A stretch of DNA of 64,000 nucleotides from NCBI GenBank assembly GCA_937925335.1, contig CALEWY010000008.1, positions 64,066-128,065 of the forward strand, in the 5' to 3' direction. Below are positions 43,864-53,200 of this stretch, piece by piece; positions within the stretch are counted from its first letter, which is position 1; every line of letters starts with the position of its first letter. The notes beneath the pieces are model-generated. The model made no database searches. It saw nothing but the letters and a program-made list of their open reading frames with translations, and was not told the origin of the DNA. The translations under genes were made by a program, and so were the position numbers. Source of the stretch: an uncultured Acidimicrobiales bacterium. Lineage in GTDB: Bacteria > Actinomycetota > Acidimicrobiia > Acidimicrobiales > SZUA-35.

Positions 43864-44580
43864 ATGTTCGACGGCTCCCTCCGCAAGCCATTTGATGCCG
43901 CAGTCGCCCCGATTGGCGCCGGCCTCCAAAAGATCGGCGTTTCGCCAGACGCAATCACGGTGCTCGGCATCGCGATGGCCGGGGCTTGTGCCGTTGCAAT
44001 CGGTAACGGACGCTTCTTCACGGCGTTCATCCTGCTCGCAGCCACGGGTCTTCCCGATGCGCTCGACGGTGCGGTTGCGAAAGCTGGTGGCACCGCCGGG
44101 CCACGAGGAGCATTCTTGGACTCGGTTTCCGACCGAGTCAGCGACGGCCTCATCTTCGCCGGTGCGAGCTGGTATTTCCTCGGCACCGACGACCCCCGGA
44201 TGGCGATGCTGCCGTTCGCCCTGTTCATCACCGCCTCGGTGATCTCCTACATGCGAGCCAAGGCCGAGTCGCTCGGCTACGACGCAAAGGGCGGCCTGAT
44301 GGAGCGCGCCGAGCGCTTCATCGTGCTCGGCATCGGCCTGGCGATCTCGCCGCTGTTCGTTCCGGTCTTGTGGATCATGTTGGTGCTGAGCATCGGCACC
44401 GCAGCCTTCCGTTTCCAGAAGGTGTGGCGTCAAGCTTCGGTCGGACGTCCGGTGCCGCAGCGCACGGCAACACCGGCAGCGGATGCACTCCGCCGCCGCC
44501 GTGCTCGCTCCGCTGAGCGCCAGACCCGCCGCAGCCGCGCTTCGAGTCGCAGCCGGGTGTCCAACCGCCGACGCGGCTAG
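43864..44580 (+). CDS. pgsA: phosphatidylinositol phosphate synthase (CDP-alcohol phosphatidyltransferase)
   Basis: This 238-residue membrane enzyme joins CDP-diacylglycerol and inositol phosphate, the first step towards PI and PIMs. The CDP-alcohol signature is DALDGAVAK followed by GAFLDSVSD, near residues 64-90, with the four metal-binding Asp residues present. The usual Arg after Ala is Lys here. About five to six membrane helices are visible, and the C-terminal ~45 residues are strongly Arg-rich and cytosolic. It is followed by patA and pimA, as in M. tuberculosis. Confidence 0.92.
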   Translation: MFDGSLRKPFDAAVAPIGAGLQKIGVSPDAITVLGIAMAGACAVAIGNGRFFTAFILLAATGLPDALDGAVAKAGGTAGPRGAFLDSVSDRVSDGLIFAGASWYFLGTDDPRMAMLPFALFITASVISYMRAKAESLGYDAKGGLMERAERFIVLGIGLAISPLFVPVLWIMLVLSIGTAAFRFQKVWRQASVGRPVPQRTATPAADALRRRRARSAERQTRRSRASSRSRVSNRRRG

Positions 44581-44589
44581 GCCCTTTTC

Positions 44590-45477
44590 TTGGCTGGTCG
44601 ATCCCGTCAGCGCCGACTGTTCGAGGCGGGATCAAGCGTCGCTCAACGAGTTCCACGAGGCGTCAGCGTTCCCGCCGGTGAGTTCGTGGCGCGTTCGCTT
44701 GTTCGAGTTCGTCCCGAGCTCGGCGATGACCTGCGGCGAAATCTTCGCCACGTTCGCCCAAACGCGACCGATCGCGAGATCGAGCGACTCACAAGAGAAG
44801 CCTTTGCGACCTACGGCCGCTACTGGGTCGACACCATGCAGCTGCCAACCCTCCCGATCGACGTGATCGACGAAGGGTTCGCCGTCACCGGGTATGACCG
44901 AATCCTCGACGTGCAGGCCAGCGGTTACGGCCCAATCCTCGCGCTGCCTCATCTCGGCGGTTGGGAATGGGCGGCCGCGTGGTTGGGTCGGGTGGCCCGC
45001 CAACCGATCGCGGCGGTCGTCGAGCAACTCGAACCGGCCGATGTCTTCGAGTGGTTCCACGACGTGCGCGAGGCCTACGGGGTTGAGGTCATCCCGCTTG
45101 GCCCCGATGCGCTTCCGTCGCTGATTCGTGCGATCAAGGAGCGCAGCGTTGTTTGCCTCCTGGTCGACCGCGACATCGTCGGCAATGGGATCGACGTCGA
45201 GTTCTTCGGTGAACGAACAACCCTGCCGTCCGGGCCCGCACTGCTCGCCCGCCGCACCGGCGCCCCGATCCTGCCAACCGCCGTGTACTACGACGGCCAC
45301 CGATGTCACTGCCGAATCGGCGACCCAATCGAGGTCGATCGATCGATGAAGCTCCGACCGTGTCTTGAACAGGTCACCCAGCGGGTCGCCTATGCGCTCG
45401 AGGGACTGATCGACGACGCGCCTGGCCAATGGCACGTGCTGCAACCGGTCTGGCCGCAGCCCGCGGCTGGAAAGTAG
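44590..45477 (+). CDS. patA: phosphatidylinositol mannoside acyltransferase
   Basis: This 295-residue LpxL/HtrB-type acyltransferase has the catalytic HxxxxE motif LPHLGGWEWA near residue 120 and a VDRDIVGNGIDVEFFG segment near residue 195. In mycobacteria PatA acylates the mannose of PIM1 or PIM2 on the inner membrane. The start is TTG 44590, nine bases after the pgsA stop, because no in-frame ATG or GTG lies upstream. Neighbours on both sides fix the assignment. Confidence 0.88.
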   Translation: MAGRSRQRRLFEAGSSVAQRVPRGVSVPAGEFVARSLVRVRPELGDDLRRNLRHVRPNATDREIERLTREAFATYGRYWVDTMQLPTLPIDVIDEGFAVTGYDRILDVQASGYGPILALPHLGGWEWAAAWLGRVARQPIAAVVEQLEPADVFEWFHDVREAYGVEVIPLGPDALPSLIRAIKERSVVCLLVDRDIVGNGIDVEFFGERTTLPSGPALLARRTGAPILPTAVYYDGHRCHCRIGDPIEVDRSMKLRPCLEQVTQRVAYALEGLIDDAPGQWHVLQPVWPQPAAGK

Positions 45478-45480
45478 TCT
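45475..45480 (+). promoter_or_regulatory. -10 element for pimA built on the patA stop codon
   Basis: TAGTCT, whose TAG is the patA stop, ends eight bases before pimA ATG 45489. Confidence 0.5.
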
Positions 45481-45488
45481 CACGAGCG

Positions 45489-46559
45489 ATGCGTATCGGC
45501 ATGGTGTGCCCCTACAGCTTGGGAGTGTGGGGCGGCGTCCAGGCGCAGGTCCTTGGGCTGGCCCGAGCGCTTCGTGGCGCCGGTGTCGCCACGCAGGTGC
45601 TTGCGCCGTGTGATGGTCTTCCCCCCGAACCGTGGGTGACTCCACTCGGAAACTCGATGCCGTATGCGCAGAACGGCTCGATGGCACCCGTTGCCCCCGA
45701 TCCACCAGCGCAGTTGCGCCTGCTCGGCGCAATCTGGGATGAGCGCTTCGATCTTCTTCACCTCCACGAGCCGTTGGCGCCAGGGCCGACCCTCACGTCG
45801 GTCACCGTCAAACCAGTGCCGTTGATCGGAACCTTCCATGCGAGTGGTGAAGTCGCCGTCTACCGGTGGCTTCGTCCGCTGCTTCGCACGCTCACGGCCC
45901 GGATCGATACGAAGGTTGCGGTGTCGGCTGAGGCTGCAGGTATGGCTCGGCGCCACCTTGGCGGTCAGTACGAAGTGCTCTTCAACGGCATCGAGGTCGA
46001 TCGATTCGCGCTGGCAGAACCCGCAGACGCACCGGGGCCAACCGTGTTCTTTCTCGCTCGTCACGAGCCGAGAAAGGGCCTGGAGCTTCTTCTCGAAGCG
46101 AGCCGGTCGCTTCCCGCCGAGGTCACGATCTGGATTGGAGGCGAGGGGCCTGAGACCGAACGTCTCAAGGCCGAACATGGCGACAACGAGCGCCTGATCT
46201 GGCTCGGTGCGATCGACGACGCGGAAAAGGCAGCTCGGATCAAAGCCGCCGATGTTTTCTGCGTCCCGTCGCTTGGCGGCGAGAGTTTCGGCGTGGTCCT
46301 GCTCGAGGGGATGGCCGCCGGGACACCCGTTGTGGCCAGTGATCTCGAGGCGTACCGGCTCACCTCGGGCGACGGGCAACACGCCGAGTTGTTCTCCACC
46401 GGTGACTCCGATTCGCTCGCGAAGGCTCTCCTACGGGGGCTGGAGCGCAACGCATCGATCGAGAACAAGGTTCGTTCGGGTTTCGAGCGGGCAAACGAGT
46501 TCTCGATGGACCGGCTCGCCGAGCTCTACATCAATCGCTACCAGCGGCTCCTCGTTTAG
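45489..46559 (+). CDS. pimA: phosphatidyl-myo-inositol mannosyltransferase
   Basis: This 356-residue GT4 enzyme transfers the first mannose from GDP-mannose to PI. It starts MRIGMVCPYSLGVWGGVQAQ, close to mycobacterial PimA. Features are GTFHASGEVAVYRW near residue 115, VLFNGIEVDRFA near residue 162, FLARHEPRKGLELLLEA near residue 183 and the donor motif PSLGGESFGVVLLEGMAAGTPV near residue 260. It acts at the cytoplasmic face of the membrane. The position after pgsA and patA supports the call. Confidence 0.93.
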   Translation: MRIGMVCPYSLGVWGGVQAQVLGLARALRGAGVATQVLAPCDGLPPEPWVTPLGNSMPYAQNGSMAPVAPDPPAQLRLLGAIWDERFDLLHLHEPLAPGPTLTSVTVKPVPLIGTFHASGEVAVYRWLRPLLRTLTARIDTKVAVSAEAAGMARRHLGGQYEVLFNGIEVDRFALAEPADAPGPTVFFLARHEPRKGLELLLEASRSLPAEVTIWIGGEGPETERLKAEHGDNERLIWLGAIDDAEKAARIKAADVFCVPSLGGESFGVVLLEGMAAGTPVVASDLEAYRLTSGDGQHAELFSTGDSDSLAKALLRGLERNASIENKVRSGFERANEFSMDRLAELYINRYQRLLV

Positions 46560-46610
46560 CACTGGTCGCATCGAAACGAGGCGTGCCATCGGAAATGGGG
46601 CAAGGCCGCC

Positions 46611-46616
46611 TACCCT
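46611..46616 (+). promoter_or_regulatory. -10 element for M48-like gene (leadered)
   Basis: TACCCT would start a ~30-nt leader containing AGGAG (46641-46645) eight bases before GTG 46654, a contrast to the leaderless starts nearby. Confidence 0.45.
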
Positions 46617-46653
46617 TTGCCCGGGCCAAACTGGAACTTCAGGAGATCTCGAC

Positions 46654-47469
46654 GTGACGTCGGAAGCTGCACAGCCAGAGGTAATGCCTCCGGCCGATAC
46701 GCCCTCGATGACGCTGCCAATCGCAGCCGCCATCGTGGGGGCCCTGATCGCTTTTGGGGCGCTCATTCTCTTCCTCATCGTGCTGGTGCTGCTGAGTTGG
46801 CCCTGGTGGATCGCGATCCCGCTCGCCATCATCGCCGGAGCGGTGGGCGCATGGATGCTGATGCGATCGTCGTTTGCCCGGACGCTCGACGGTCTTGGCA
46901 TCGTCGAGTCAAACGTGAGCACGAACGCCCGGCTGAACAACCTCGTCGATGGATTGGCTCTGTCGGTCGGAGCTGGGGATCTCGACGTCTACGTGATCGA
47001 TGATCCGGCCATGAACGCGATTTCTCTCCGCCAGGGGGATCGTCGTGCGATTGCGATCACCTCCGGGCTCGTGTCATCAATCGACCGCATCGCCCTCGAG
47101 GGTGTTGTCGCTGAACTGCTGGTTCGTCTTGAAAACGGCGATGCCGAAACCGCAACGACTGCGGCCGGTCTGCTTGGACCGCTCGTCGATGGCCCCTTCG
47201 CTCCGATCCTTCGTGGCATTGGTTCGAAGCTGATGGCTGGCCTCACGGTTGAAGATCAGGCAATTCAGACCGACCTCGCGGCGGTTGCCGTCACTCGATA
47301 TCCACCCGGTCTCGGGGCGGCGCTTGAGACAATTGCTCAGCACTCTGCACGAGCGAAGGCGGCGACGGTCCGCAATGATCACCTGTGGCTCGTCTCACCG
47401 CTCGAAGACGACGCCGTCGTTCCCACATCCCCGCTTGCCTGGCGTATCGACACGTTGCTGGAGATCTAA
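46654..47469 (+). CDS. membrane protein resembling M48 peptidase without HExxH (pseudo-peptidase)
   Basis: This 271-residue protein has two N-terminal membrane helices (about 20-75). A domain follows the M48/HtpX order: DVYVIDDPAMNAISLRQGD, AIAITSGLVSSIDRIALEGV, then EGVVAELLVRLENGD near residue 150. In active M48 enzymes that last segment is EAVLAHELGHIRNRD with the HExxH zinc site. Here both His and the Glu partner are replaced, so catalysis is unlikely. It has a Shine-Dalgarno AGGAG upstream and sits between pimA and a lipoprotein gene, whose ATG follows its TAA directly. Confidence 0.72.
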   Translation: MTSEAAQPEVMPPADTPSMTLPIAAAIVGALIAFGALILFLIVLVLLSWPWWIAIPLAIIAGAVGAWMLMRSSFARTLDGLGIVESNVSTNARLNNLVDGLALSVGAGDLDVYVIDDPAMNAISLRQGDRRAIAITSGLVSSIDRIALEGVVAELLVRLENGDAETATTAAGLLGPLVDGPFAPILRGIGSKLMAGLTVEDQAIQTDLAAVAVTRYPPGLGAALETIAQHSARAKAATVRNDHLWLVSPLEDDAVVPTSPLAWRIDTLLEI

Positions 47470-48561
47470 ATGCCCGCCGAAAACGCCCGATCCATGCGAT
47501 CGGTTCTTGCCCTTCTTTTCGTTTTCTCGCTGATTGCCGCTGCCTGCTCTGGCGGCGATGACACCGAGACCGCCGAGTCGACCACGACGTCTGAAGCCGA
47601 AGAGGTGACGACGACAACGGCCGACGAAGACGAGGACGACGAGACCACAACAACGACCGAGGAAGCTCCGACCGGACCGGTTGCCCCGCTCACGGGCCTG
47701 CCCGTCAGCAACGAATCGGCGCTCGATCGCCCGGCTCTCGCCGTGAAGATCGACAACCACCCGAGGGCTCGGCCCCAGACAGGTATCGACCTCGCCGACA
47801 TCGTCTTCGAGGTACGGGCCGAAGGTGTCACACGCTTCATGGCGGTGTTCCACTCCGAGTCGCCAGCTCCCGTCGGTCCTGTTCGATCCAGTCGCACCTC
47901 GGATTTCGACCTGCTCACCGGTCTCGATCGCCCGCTCTACGCATCTTCGGGCGGCAACGACAACGTGATGGCCGGGATCCGTCGCCTCGATATCCAGGCG
48001 ATGACCAATGCGAGTAACACCGAATACTTCCGAGATGGCTCGCGGCCCGCTCCACACAACCTCTACATCAACGCCGAAGATCTCTGGGCGCTGGCCGACG
48101 AGTCAGAACCGCCGTCGGCATGGTTCAGCTACCGCCGAGGCGATGACACACTCTCGCCGTCTGCGGAGCCGATCGAAGGCCCGGTAACGATCGCCTACAA
48201 GGGCGAACCACTCGTCACCCACACCTGGGATTCTTCCGAGGGTGGATGGCTCCGCACGCAGAACGGCTTGCCGCACACCACCGTCACCGGCGATCAGCTC
48301 GCTCCAGAGAACGTGGTCATCATGGTTGCGAACTACACCGTGAGCTCGGCCGACGTGACCTCACCCGAGGTCCAGTCCGTTGGTTCGGGCCAGCTGTTCG
48401 TGCTGACCGACGGCCACGTCATCCAGGGAACGTGGAGCCGTGACGCGGCGGATGCGAAGCCCGTGCTGATCGATTCCGCGGGATCACCGATCGATCTCAC
48501 GCCCGGACGCACGTGGGTGCTCATGCCGGATCCGGGAGCGGTCACCCTCCCGATCGAGTAG
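47470..48561 (+). CDS. DUF3048 (YerB-like) lipoprotein
   Basis: This 363-residue protein starts [20 protein letters not shown] and has a lipobox LIAAAC with Cys near residue 26, so it is probably lipid-anchored outside the membrane. A Thr/Glu/Asp-rich spacer (27-70) follows, then the DUF3048 N- and C-terminal domains. These contain [15 protein letters not shown] near residue 92 and [11 protein letters not shown] near residue 138. The function of DUF3048 is not established. The ATG comes one base after the upstream stop, so it is co-transcribed with the M48-like gene. Confidence 0.88.
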   Translation: MPAENARSMRSVLALLFVFSLIAAACSGGDDTETAESTTTSEAEEVTTTTADEDEDDETTTTTEEAPTGPVAPLTGLPVSNESALDRPALAVKIDNHPRARPQTGIDLADIVFEVRAEGVTRFMAVFHSESPAPVGPVRSSRTSDFDLLTGLDRPLYASSGGNDNVMAGIRRLDIQAMTNASNTEYFRDGSRPAPHNLYINAEDLWALADESEPPSAWFSYRRGDDTLSPSAEPIEGPVTIAYKGEPLVTHTWDSSEGGWLRTQNGLPHTTVTGDQLAPENVVIMVANYTVSSADVTSPEVQSVGSGQLFVLTDGHVIQGTWSRDAADAKPVLIDSAGSPIDLTPGRTWVLMPDPGAVTLPIE

Positions 48562-48628
48562 CGACGCCGAGGCGTTCCGCCCACCGAAGAATTGGCCTGC
48601 GACTGGTCGACAGGCGCCAGGCCACTTC

Positions 48629-48634
48629 TACACT
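48629..48634 (+). promoter_or_regulatory. leaderless -10 element for pdxS
   Basis: TACACT ends six bases before ATG 48641. Confidence 0.7.
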
Positions 48635-48640
48635 CGCCGA

Positions 48641-49534
48641 ATGGCTGAGAACACCCACGGAACGGTCCGAGTCAAGCGCGGCTTGGCCGAGATGTTGAAG
48701 GGCGGCGTCATCATGGACGTCGTCAACGCAGAGCAGGCAAAGATCGCTGAGGACGCCGGCGCAACCGCCGTCATGGCGCTCGAGCGAGTGCCCGCTGACA
48801 TCCGTCGCGATGGCGGCGTGTCACGCATGTCCGACCCGGACATGATCAACGGCATCCAAGAGGTCTGCACCATCCCCGTGATGGCCAAGGCTCGCATCGG
48901 CCACTTCGTCGAGGCCCAGATCCTGCAGGCGCTCGGCGTCGACTACATCGATGAGTCCGAGGTTCTCACCCCGGCCGATGAGACCCACCACATCGACAAG
49001 TTCGCCTTCGACGTGCCGTTCGTCTGTGGTGCAACAAACCTCGGTGAGGCGCTTCGCCGCATCAGCGAGGGCGCGTGCATGATCCGCTCGAAGGGTGAAG
49101 CGGGCACGGGCGACGTTGTCCAGGCCGTGCGCCACCTTCGCAGCATCATCGGTGACATGAAGAAGATCGGTCAGGCCGACGAGGCCGAGCTGTTCGAGTG
49201 GGCCAAGCAGCTTCGTGCGCCGCTGCCTCTCGTGCAGGAGATCGCCGAGACCGGCAAGCTCCCCGTTCCGATGTTCTGCGCCGGTGGCCTCGCCACCCCC
49301 GCCGATGCTGCGCTTGCCATGCAACTCGGCGCCGAAGCCGTGTTCGTTGGCTCAGGCATCTTCAAGAGCGACGATCCCGCACCGCGTGCCAAGGCCATCG
49401 TCGAGGCAACGACCAACTTCATGGACGCTGACATCCTTGCCAAGGTCTCACGAGGCCTCGGTGCCCCGATGACCGGTATCAACATGGATGAGGTCAACCA
49501 CGGTGGAACCCGCTTCGAAGACCGGGGTTGGTGA
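48641..49534 (+). CDS. pdxS: pyridoxal 5'-phosphate synthase, lyase subunit
   Basis: This 297-residue TIM-barrel protein makes PLP from ribose 5-phosphate, glyceraldehyde 3-phosphate and ammonia supplied by PdxT. Strong identity marks are [20 protein letters not shown] near residue 22, [20 protein letters not shown] near residue 47 and the catalytic Lys regions MAKARIGHF and [11 protein letters not shown]. The length is typical. Its TGA overlaps the GTG of pdxT, so the two subunits are made together. Confidence 0.98.
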   Translation: MAENTHGTVRVKRGLAEMLKGGVIMDVVNAEQAKIAEDAGATAVMALERVPADIRRDGGVSRMSDPDMINGIQEVCTIPVMAKARIGHFVEAQILQALGVDYIDESEVLTPADETHHIDKFAFDVPFVCGATNLGEALRRISEGACMIRSKGEAGTGDVVQAVRHLRSIIGDMKKIGQADEAELFEWAKQLRAPLPLVQEIAETGKLPVPMFCAGGLATPADAALAMQLGAEAVFVGSGIFKSDDPAPRAKAIVEATTNFMDADILAKVSRGLGAPMTGINMDEVNHGGTRFEDRGW

Positions 49535-50124
49535 GCAACAGCTCACTCACCGTTGGGGTGCTCGCTCTGCAAGGAGCGTTTGCCAGACACAGCGAGGCGC
49601 TTGAGCGACTCGGCGTCGACACGATCGAAGTTCGAACCCCAGCCCACTTGGCTGAGGTCGACGCGCTCGTTCTCCCCGGCGGTGAATCGACGACGATGTC
49701 CAAGCTGCTCGATAGCCAGGGCCTTCGTGACCCGCTGGCCGAGCGCCTCGACGCGGGCATGGGCGTGTTCGGAACCTGCGCGGGCATGATTCTGCTCGCC
49801 ACCGACGTCAGCGATGGCCGAGCCGACCAGCAGAGCTTTGGCGCTCTCGACATCGGCGTTCGTCGCAATGGTTACGGCCGCCAGATCGATTCGTTCGAGG
49901 CCGATATTCCGGTCGACGGACTCGACGGCCCGTTCCGTGCGGTCTTCATCCGCGCACCAGTGGTCGAGCGGCTCGGCGATGGTGTCGAGGTGCTCGCCTC
50001 GGTCGAAGGCATCCCGGTGCTGTGTCGGTCGGCTGCAGGCGCACCCGTGCTCGTCGCCTCGTTCCACCCTGAACTCACCGACGACGATCGCCTCCACCAG
50101 TTGTTCCTCGATCAGCTCGCGTAG
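49531..50124 (+). CDS. pdxT: pyridoxal 5'-phosphate synthase, glutaminase subunit
   Basis: This 197-residue class I glutamine amidotransferase feeds ammonia to PdxS. It has [13 protein letters not shown] near residue 48, the nucleophile [11 protein letters not shown] with Cys near residue 80 and [11 protein letters not shown] with the catalytic His-Glu near residue 174. The start is GTG 49531 in a GTGA overlap with pdxS; one codon earlier there is a TTG. Confidence 0.97.
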   Translation: MSNSSLTVGVLALQGAFARHSEALERLGVDTIEVRTPAHLAEVDALVLPGGESTTMSKLLDSQGLRDPLAERLDAGMGVFGTCAGMILLATDVSDGRADQQSFGALDIGVRRNGYGRQIDSFEADIPVDGLDGPFRAVFIRAPVVERLGDGVEVLASVEGIPVLCRSAAGAPVLVASFHPELTDDDRLHQLFLDQLA

Positions 50125-50140
50125 CGGGCGCGCTCAATCG

Positions 50141-50200
50141 CGGCGGACCTGCTCGCGGCGGACCTGCTCGCGGCGGACCTGCTCGTTGCGGACCTGCTCA
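50141..50200. repeat. four 15-bp tandem units at the convergent pdxT/oxidoreductase junction
   Basis: CGGCGGACCTGCTCG starts at 50141, 50156 and 50171, with a diverged copy at 50186. The last copy contains the stop codon of the leftward oxidoreductase gene. Confidence 0.92.
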
Positions 50201-53200
50201 CCAACGAGCGAGTGCGCTTGCGAGTTCCTCTCGGAAGGCGGCGGCTCGCTTCAGCTTGAGGTCTTCGTAACCCCTGACCATGTCTGGCAGTGAGGCAATC
50301 TCGATCGCAGCCCGATGGTTGTCCGACGTGAGCCCGGTGATGATCGTTTCAATGGCTTGCTCAAACTCGACGATGAGCGCTCGTTCAACCCTGCGAACTT
50401 CGGCTCTGCCGAACGGATCGAGCGCCGTTCCTCGCAATCGCTTGCCCTTTGCCAGTGCAGCAACACCAGGTGAGGCCCACGCGCCGACCGACATCTTGTT
50501 CTTCATGCCGAGCGCCTTGAGCATCGGCGGGTGCAGGCGGTAGGTGATCGATCCGCCGTTGGCCAGCGTCGTTGCCTCGGCGAGGCCTTCGGTGTCGACC
50601 ATCAGGCGGGCAACTTCGTACTCATCTTTGTAGGCCGTCAGCTTGTGGAGGTTGATCGCAACAGCGCTCGTCAGCGCAAGACCGCTCGATGGCGCGACCG
50701 CTCGTTCGGCGGTCGCAACGCGCTCCACGATCCCGAGATACCGATCCGCAAGAGCGAGATCTTGAAAGCCGATGAGGTCGTTCGTGAGACGCCGAAGGTC
50801 AGCGGCCAGTTCGCTGTTCGACCCAGCGCTCGAGCTCGAGTCGGCGATCGAGTCGATGCGATTTGTTTGGGCAACGGTGAGCTCGTTCGGCGTCGATGGC
50901 GGGACGGTCGATGGAGCGACGACCTCAGCTGCTCGCGGATCAGCGATTCTGGCTCGTCCCCACCGGAACGCAGCAAGGTTCCGATCGATCGCGACACCGT
51001 TCACGTTGATCGCTCGTTCGATCGCCTCCGCCGAGAGAGGGAGCGCACCGGCTTGCATCGCCATACCAACCACGAACATGTTCGCCATCACCGCATCCCC
51101 AAAGAGCGAAGTGGTGATCGCTTCTGCATCTGCCCAGTGCTGTTGATCGGGACGAGTGTCGGTCGCGAGGAGTTCGGCCAGGTCGCCGGGTTGTGGCGCC
51201 GAAATGGTCGGCTGTGCGATTTGGGCGCCGGTCGGTGTGGTGCTCAGCGACCCGACGACGACGGTCTTGTCTGGTGAACAAACCAATCGACCGCGTTCGG
51301 TTGCGGCGACCAGCTGATCACAGGCGAGCAGTAGATCGGCCTGACCGCTGCCGAGACGATTGGTTTGGTTGGCCGTAGTCCTCGAGAGGCGAACATCGCT
51401 CACGACCGGTCCGGCCTTCTGGGAGAGCCCGATCTGATCGAGACCTCGAACGGCATACCCATCGAACATTGCGGCCGTGCCGATCACTTGTGAGATGGTC
51501 ACGATGCCGGTGCCGCCGATCCCTGTGATGCGCATTGCGAAGTGATCGTCGGGAACGACCACGACCGGGTCGGCCACCGCTGGTGCCTCGGGTATCGGTC
51601 GGGGCCCGCTCGACACGTCGTCGGCTGGCTCGACCAACATGAACGACGGGCAGTCGCCCTCGATGCAGGAGAAGTCGAGATTGCAGGTGCTCTGGTTGAT
51701 CTGAGTCTTGCGACCGAAGGGCGTTTCGACCGGTTCAACGGAGAGGCAGTTGCTGATCTCGCCGCAATCGCCGCACCCCTCACAGATTCGGGGGTTGATG
51801 ACCACCCGCTCGGCCGGAGTCGGCGCTTTGTCTCGTTTGCGAGCTCGTCGAAGCTCAGCGGCGCAGGCTTGATCGTGAATCAGGACGGTGGTGCCTGGCG
51901 TTTTGGCCAGCAGTTCTTGCGCCTCGAGCAGTCGCGACCGATCCCAGACATCAACACCTCGGGGAAGTCGATCACCACCGATGCGGACTTGGCGGTCTCC
52001 CGGTGCAGGGATCACTCGCCCGTACTTCTCTGGCTCGTCAGAGGTGACCAGCACTCGTGACACGCCATGGGCAAGGAGTGCGGTGGCAACCTCGTCGACC
52101 GACATCTGGCCTTGCGGATCTTGGCCGCCGGTCATGGCGACCGTGCCGTTGTAGAGCAGCTTGTAGGTGATGTTCACACCGGAGGCGACCGATGCTTGAA
52201 CGGCCAGCTGGCCCGAATGGAAGAACGTTCCGTCGCCGAGGTTCTGGATGAGGTGGTCACGCTCGACGAAGTCGGACATGCCGATCCACTGCGTGCCTTC
52301 GTTCCCCATCGCCGTGAGCCCGGCGATGTCGCCGACGCGATTGGGGTCCATCAACAGCGTCATCGTGTGGCAGCCGATGCCGGCGCCGATCAGCGAGCCT
52401 TCGGGAACTTCAGTGCTGCGGTTGTGCGGGCAACCCGAGCAGAAGAACGGCGCTCGTTCGGTTTCGGAGATCAGCGGGATGAGCTGGCGCTTCTTCACCT
52501 CCGGGGTCAGTCGTTCACCGACCACGGGGGAGAGAATGCGGCGCAGCGGAGCGATCAGTCCGTCGGCATCGAGGGCGCCAAAGGACGGCAGGAGGGGTGT
52601 GCCGTGCTGATCCGCTTTGCCGATGACGGTTGGCCGGACCGCCTGGTTGTAGAGCGCGTCCTTGATGAGCGACTCGATGTTCGGCATCTTCTCCTCGATG
52701 ACGAAGAGGGTCTCGACACCGTCGGCGAATCGTCGGACGGTGTCCGGGTCGAACGGGATCGGCATCTGCATGCGGAGGAGTCGGATTCCTGCCTTGCCGA
52801 TCGACTCTTCTGAGTCGAGCCCGAGACGTTCGAGCGCCTCACGAACCTCTCGGTAGGTGATGCCCGAGGCGACGATGCCGAGCCATGCATCGGAGGGGTT
52901 CACCGTTGCCGTGTTCAGCCCGTTTGCCGAGGCGTAGTTGACGGCGAGTGGGTAGCGGACCTCGTAGATCTCTTGCTCAAGATCGATCGTGTGTGGCGTG
53001 AGGAGTCGACCGTCTGGAAGGCGTCGGGTGGCTTCGTCAAACAGCGCTGGGGTCACAGGAGTGATCCGATGCGGATCGAGCGAGACGGTCGTGAGGCCGT
53101 CTGCGACGTCGGCGACGATCTTCATGGCCGACCAAAGCCCGGTGAACCGAGACAGGGCGATCGCATGTCGACCGAGGTCAAGCACATCACCAGGGTCGCC

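Noticed and set aside
43290..44231. Longer version of the unknown gene reaching into pgsA
   Set aside because: The extra part is antisense to the conserved CDP-alcohol motif of pgsA, and a better start with a -10 lies at 43802.
47560..47680. Thr/Glu-rich stretch of the DUF3048 lipoprotein as a tandem repeat locus
   Set aside because: It is low-complexity ACG/GAG codon usage without a regular DNA period.
50141..50200. 15-bp repeats between convergent genes as CRISPR, integration site or terminator
   Set aside because: No spacers, no dyad symmetry strong enough for a hairpin, and no integrase or T-run nearby.
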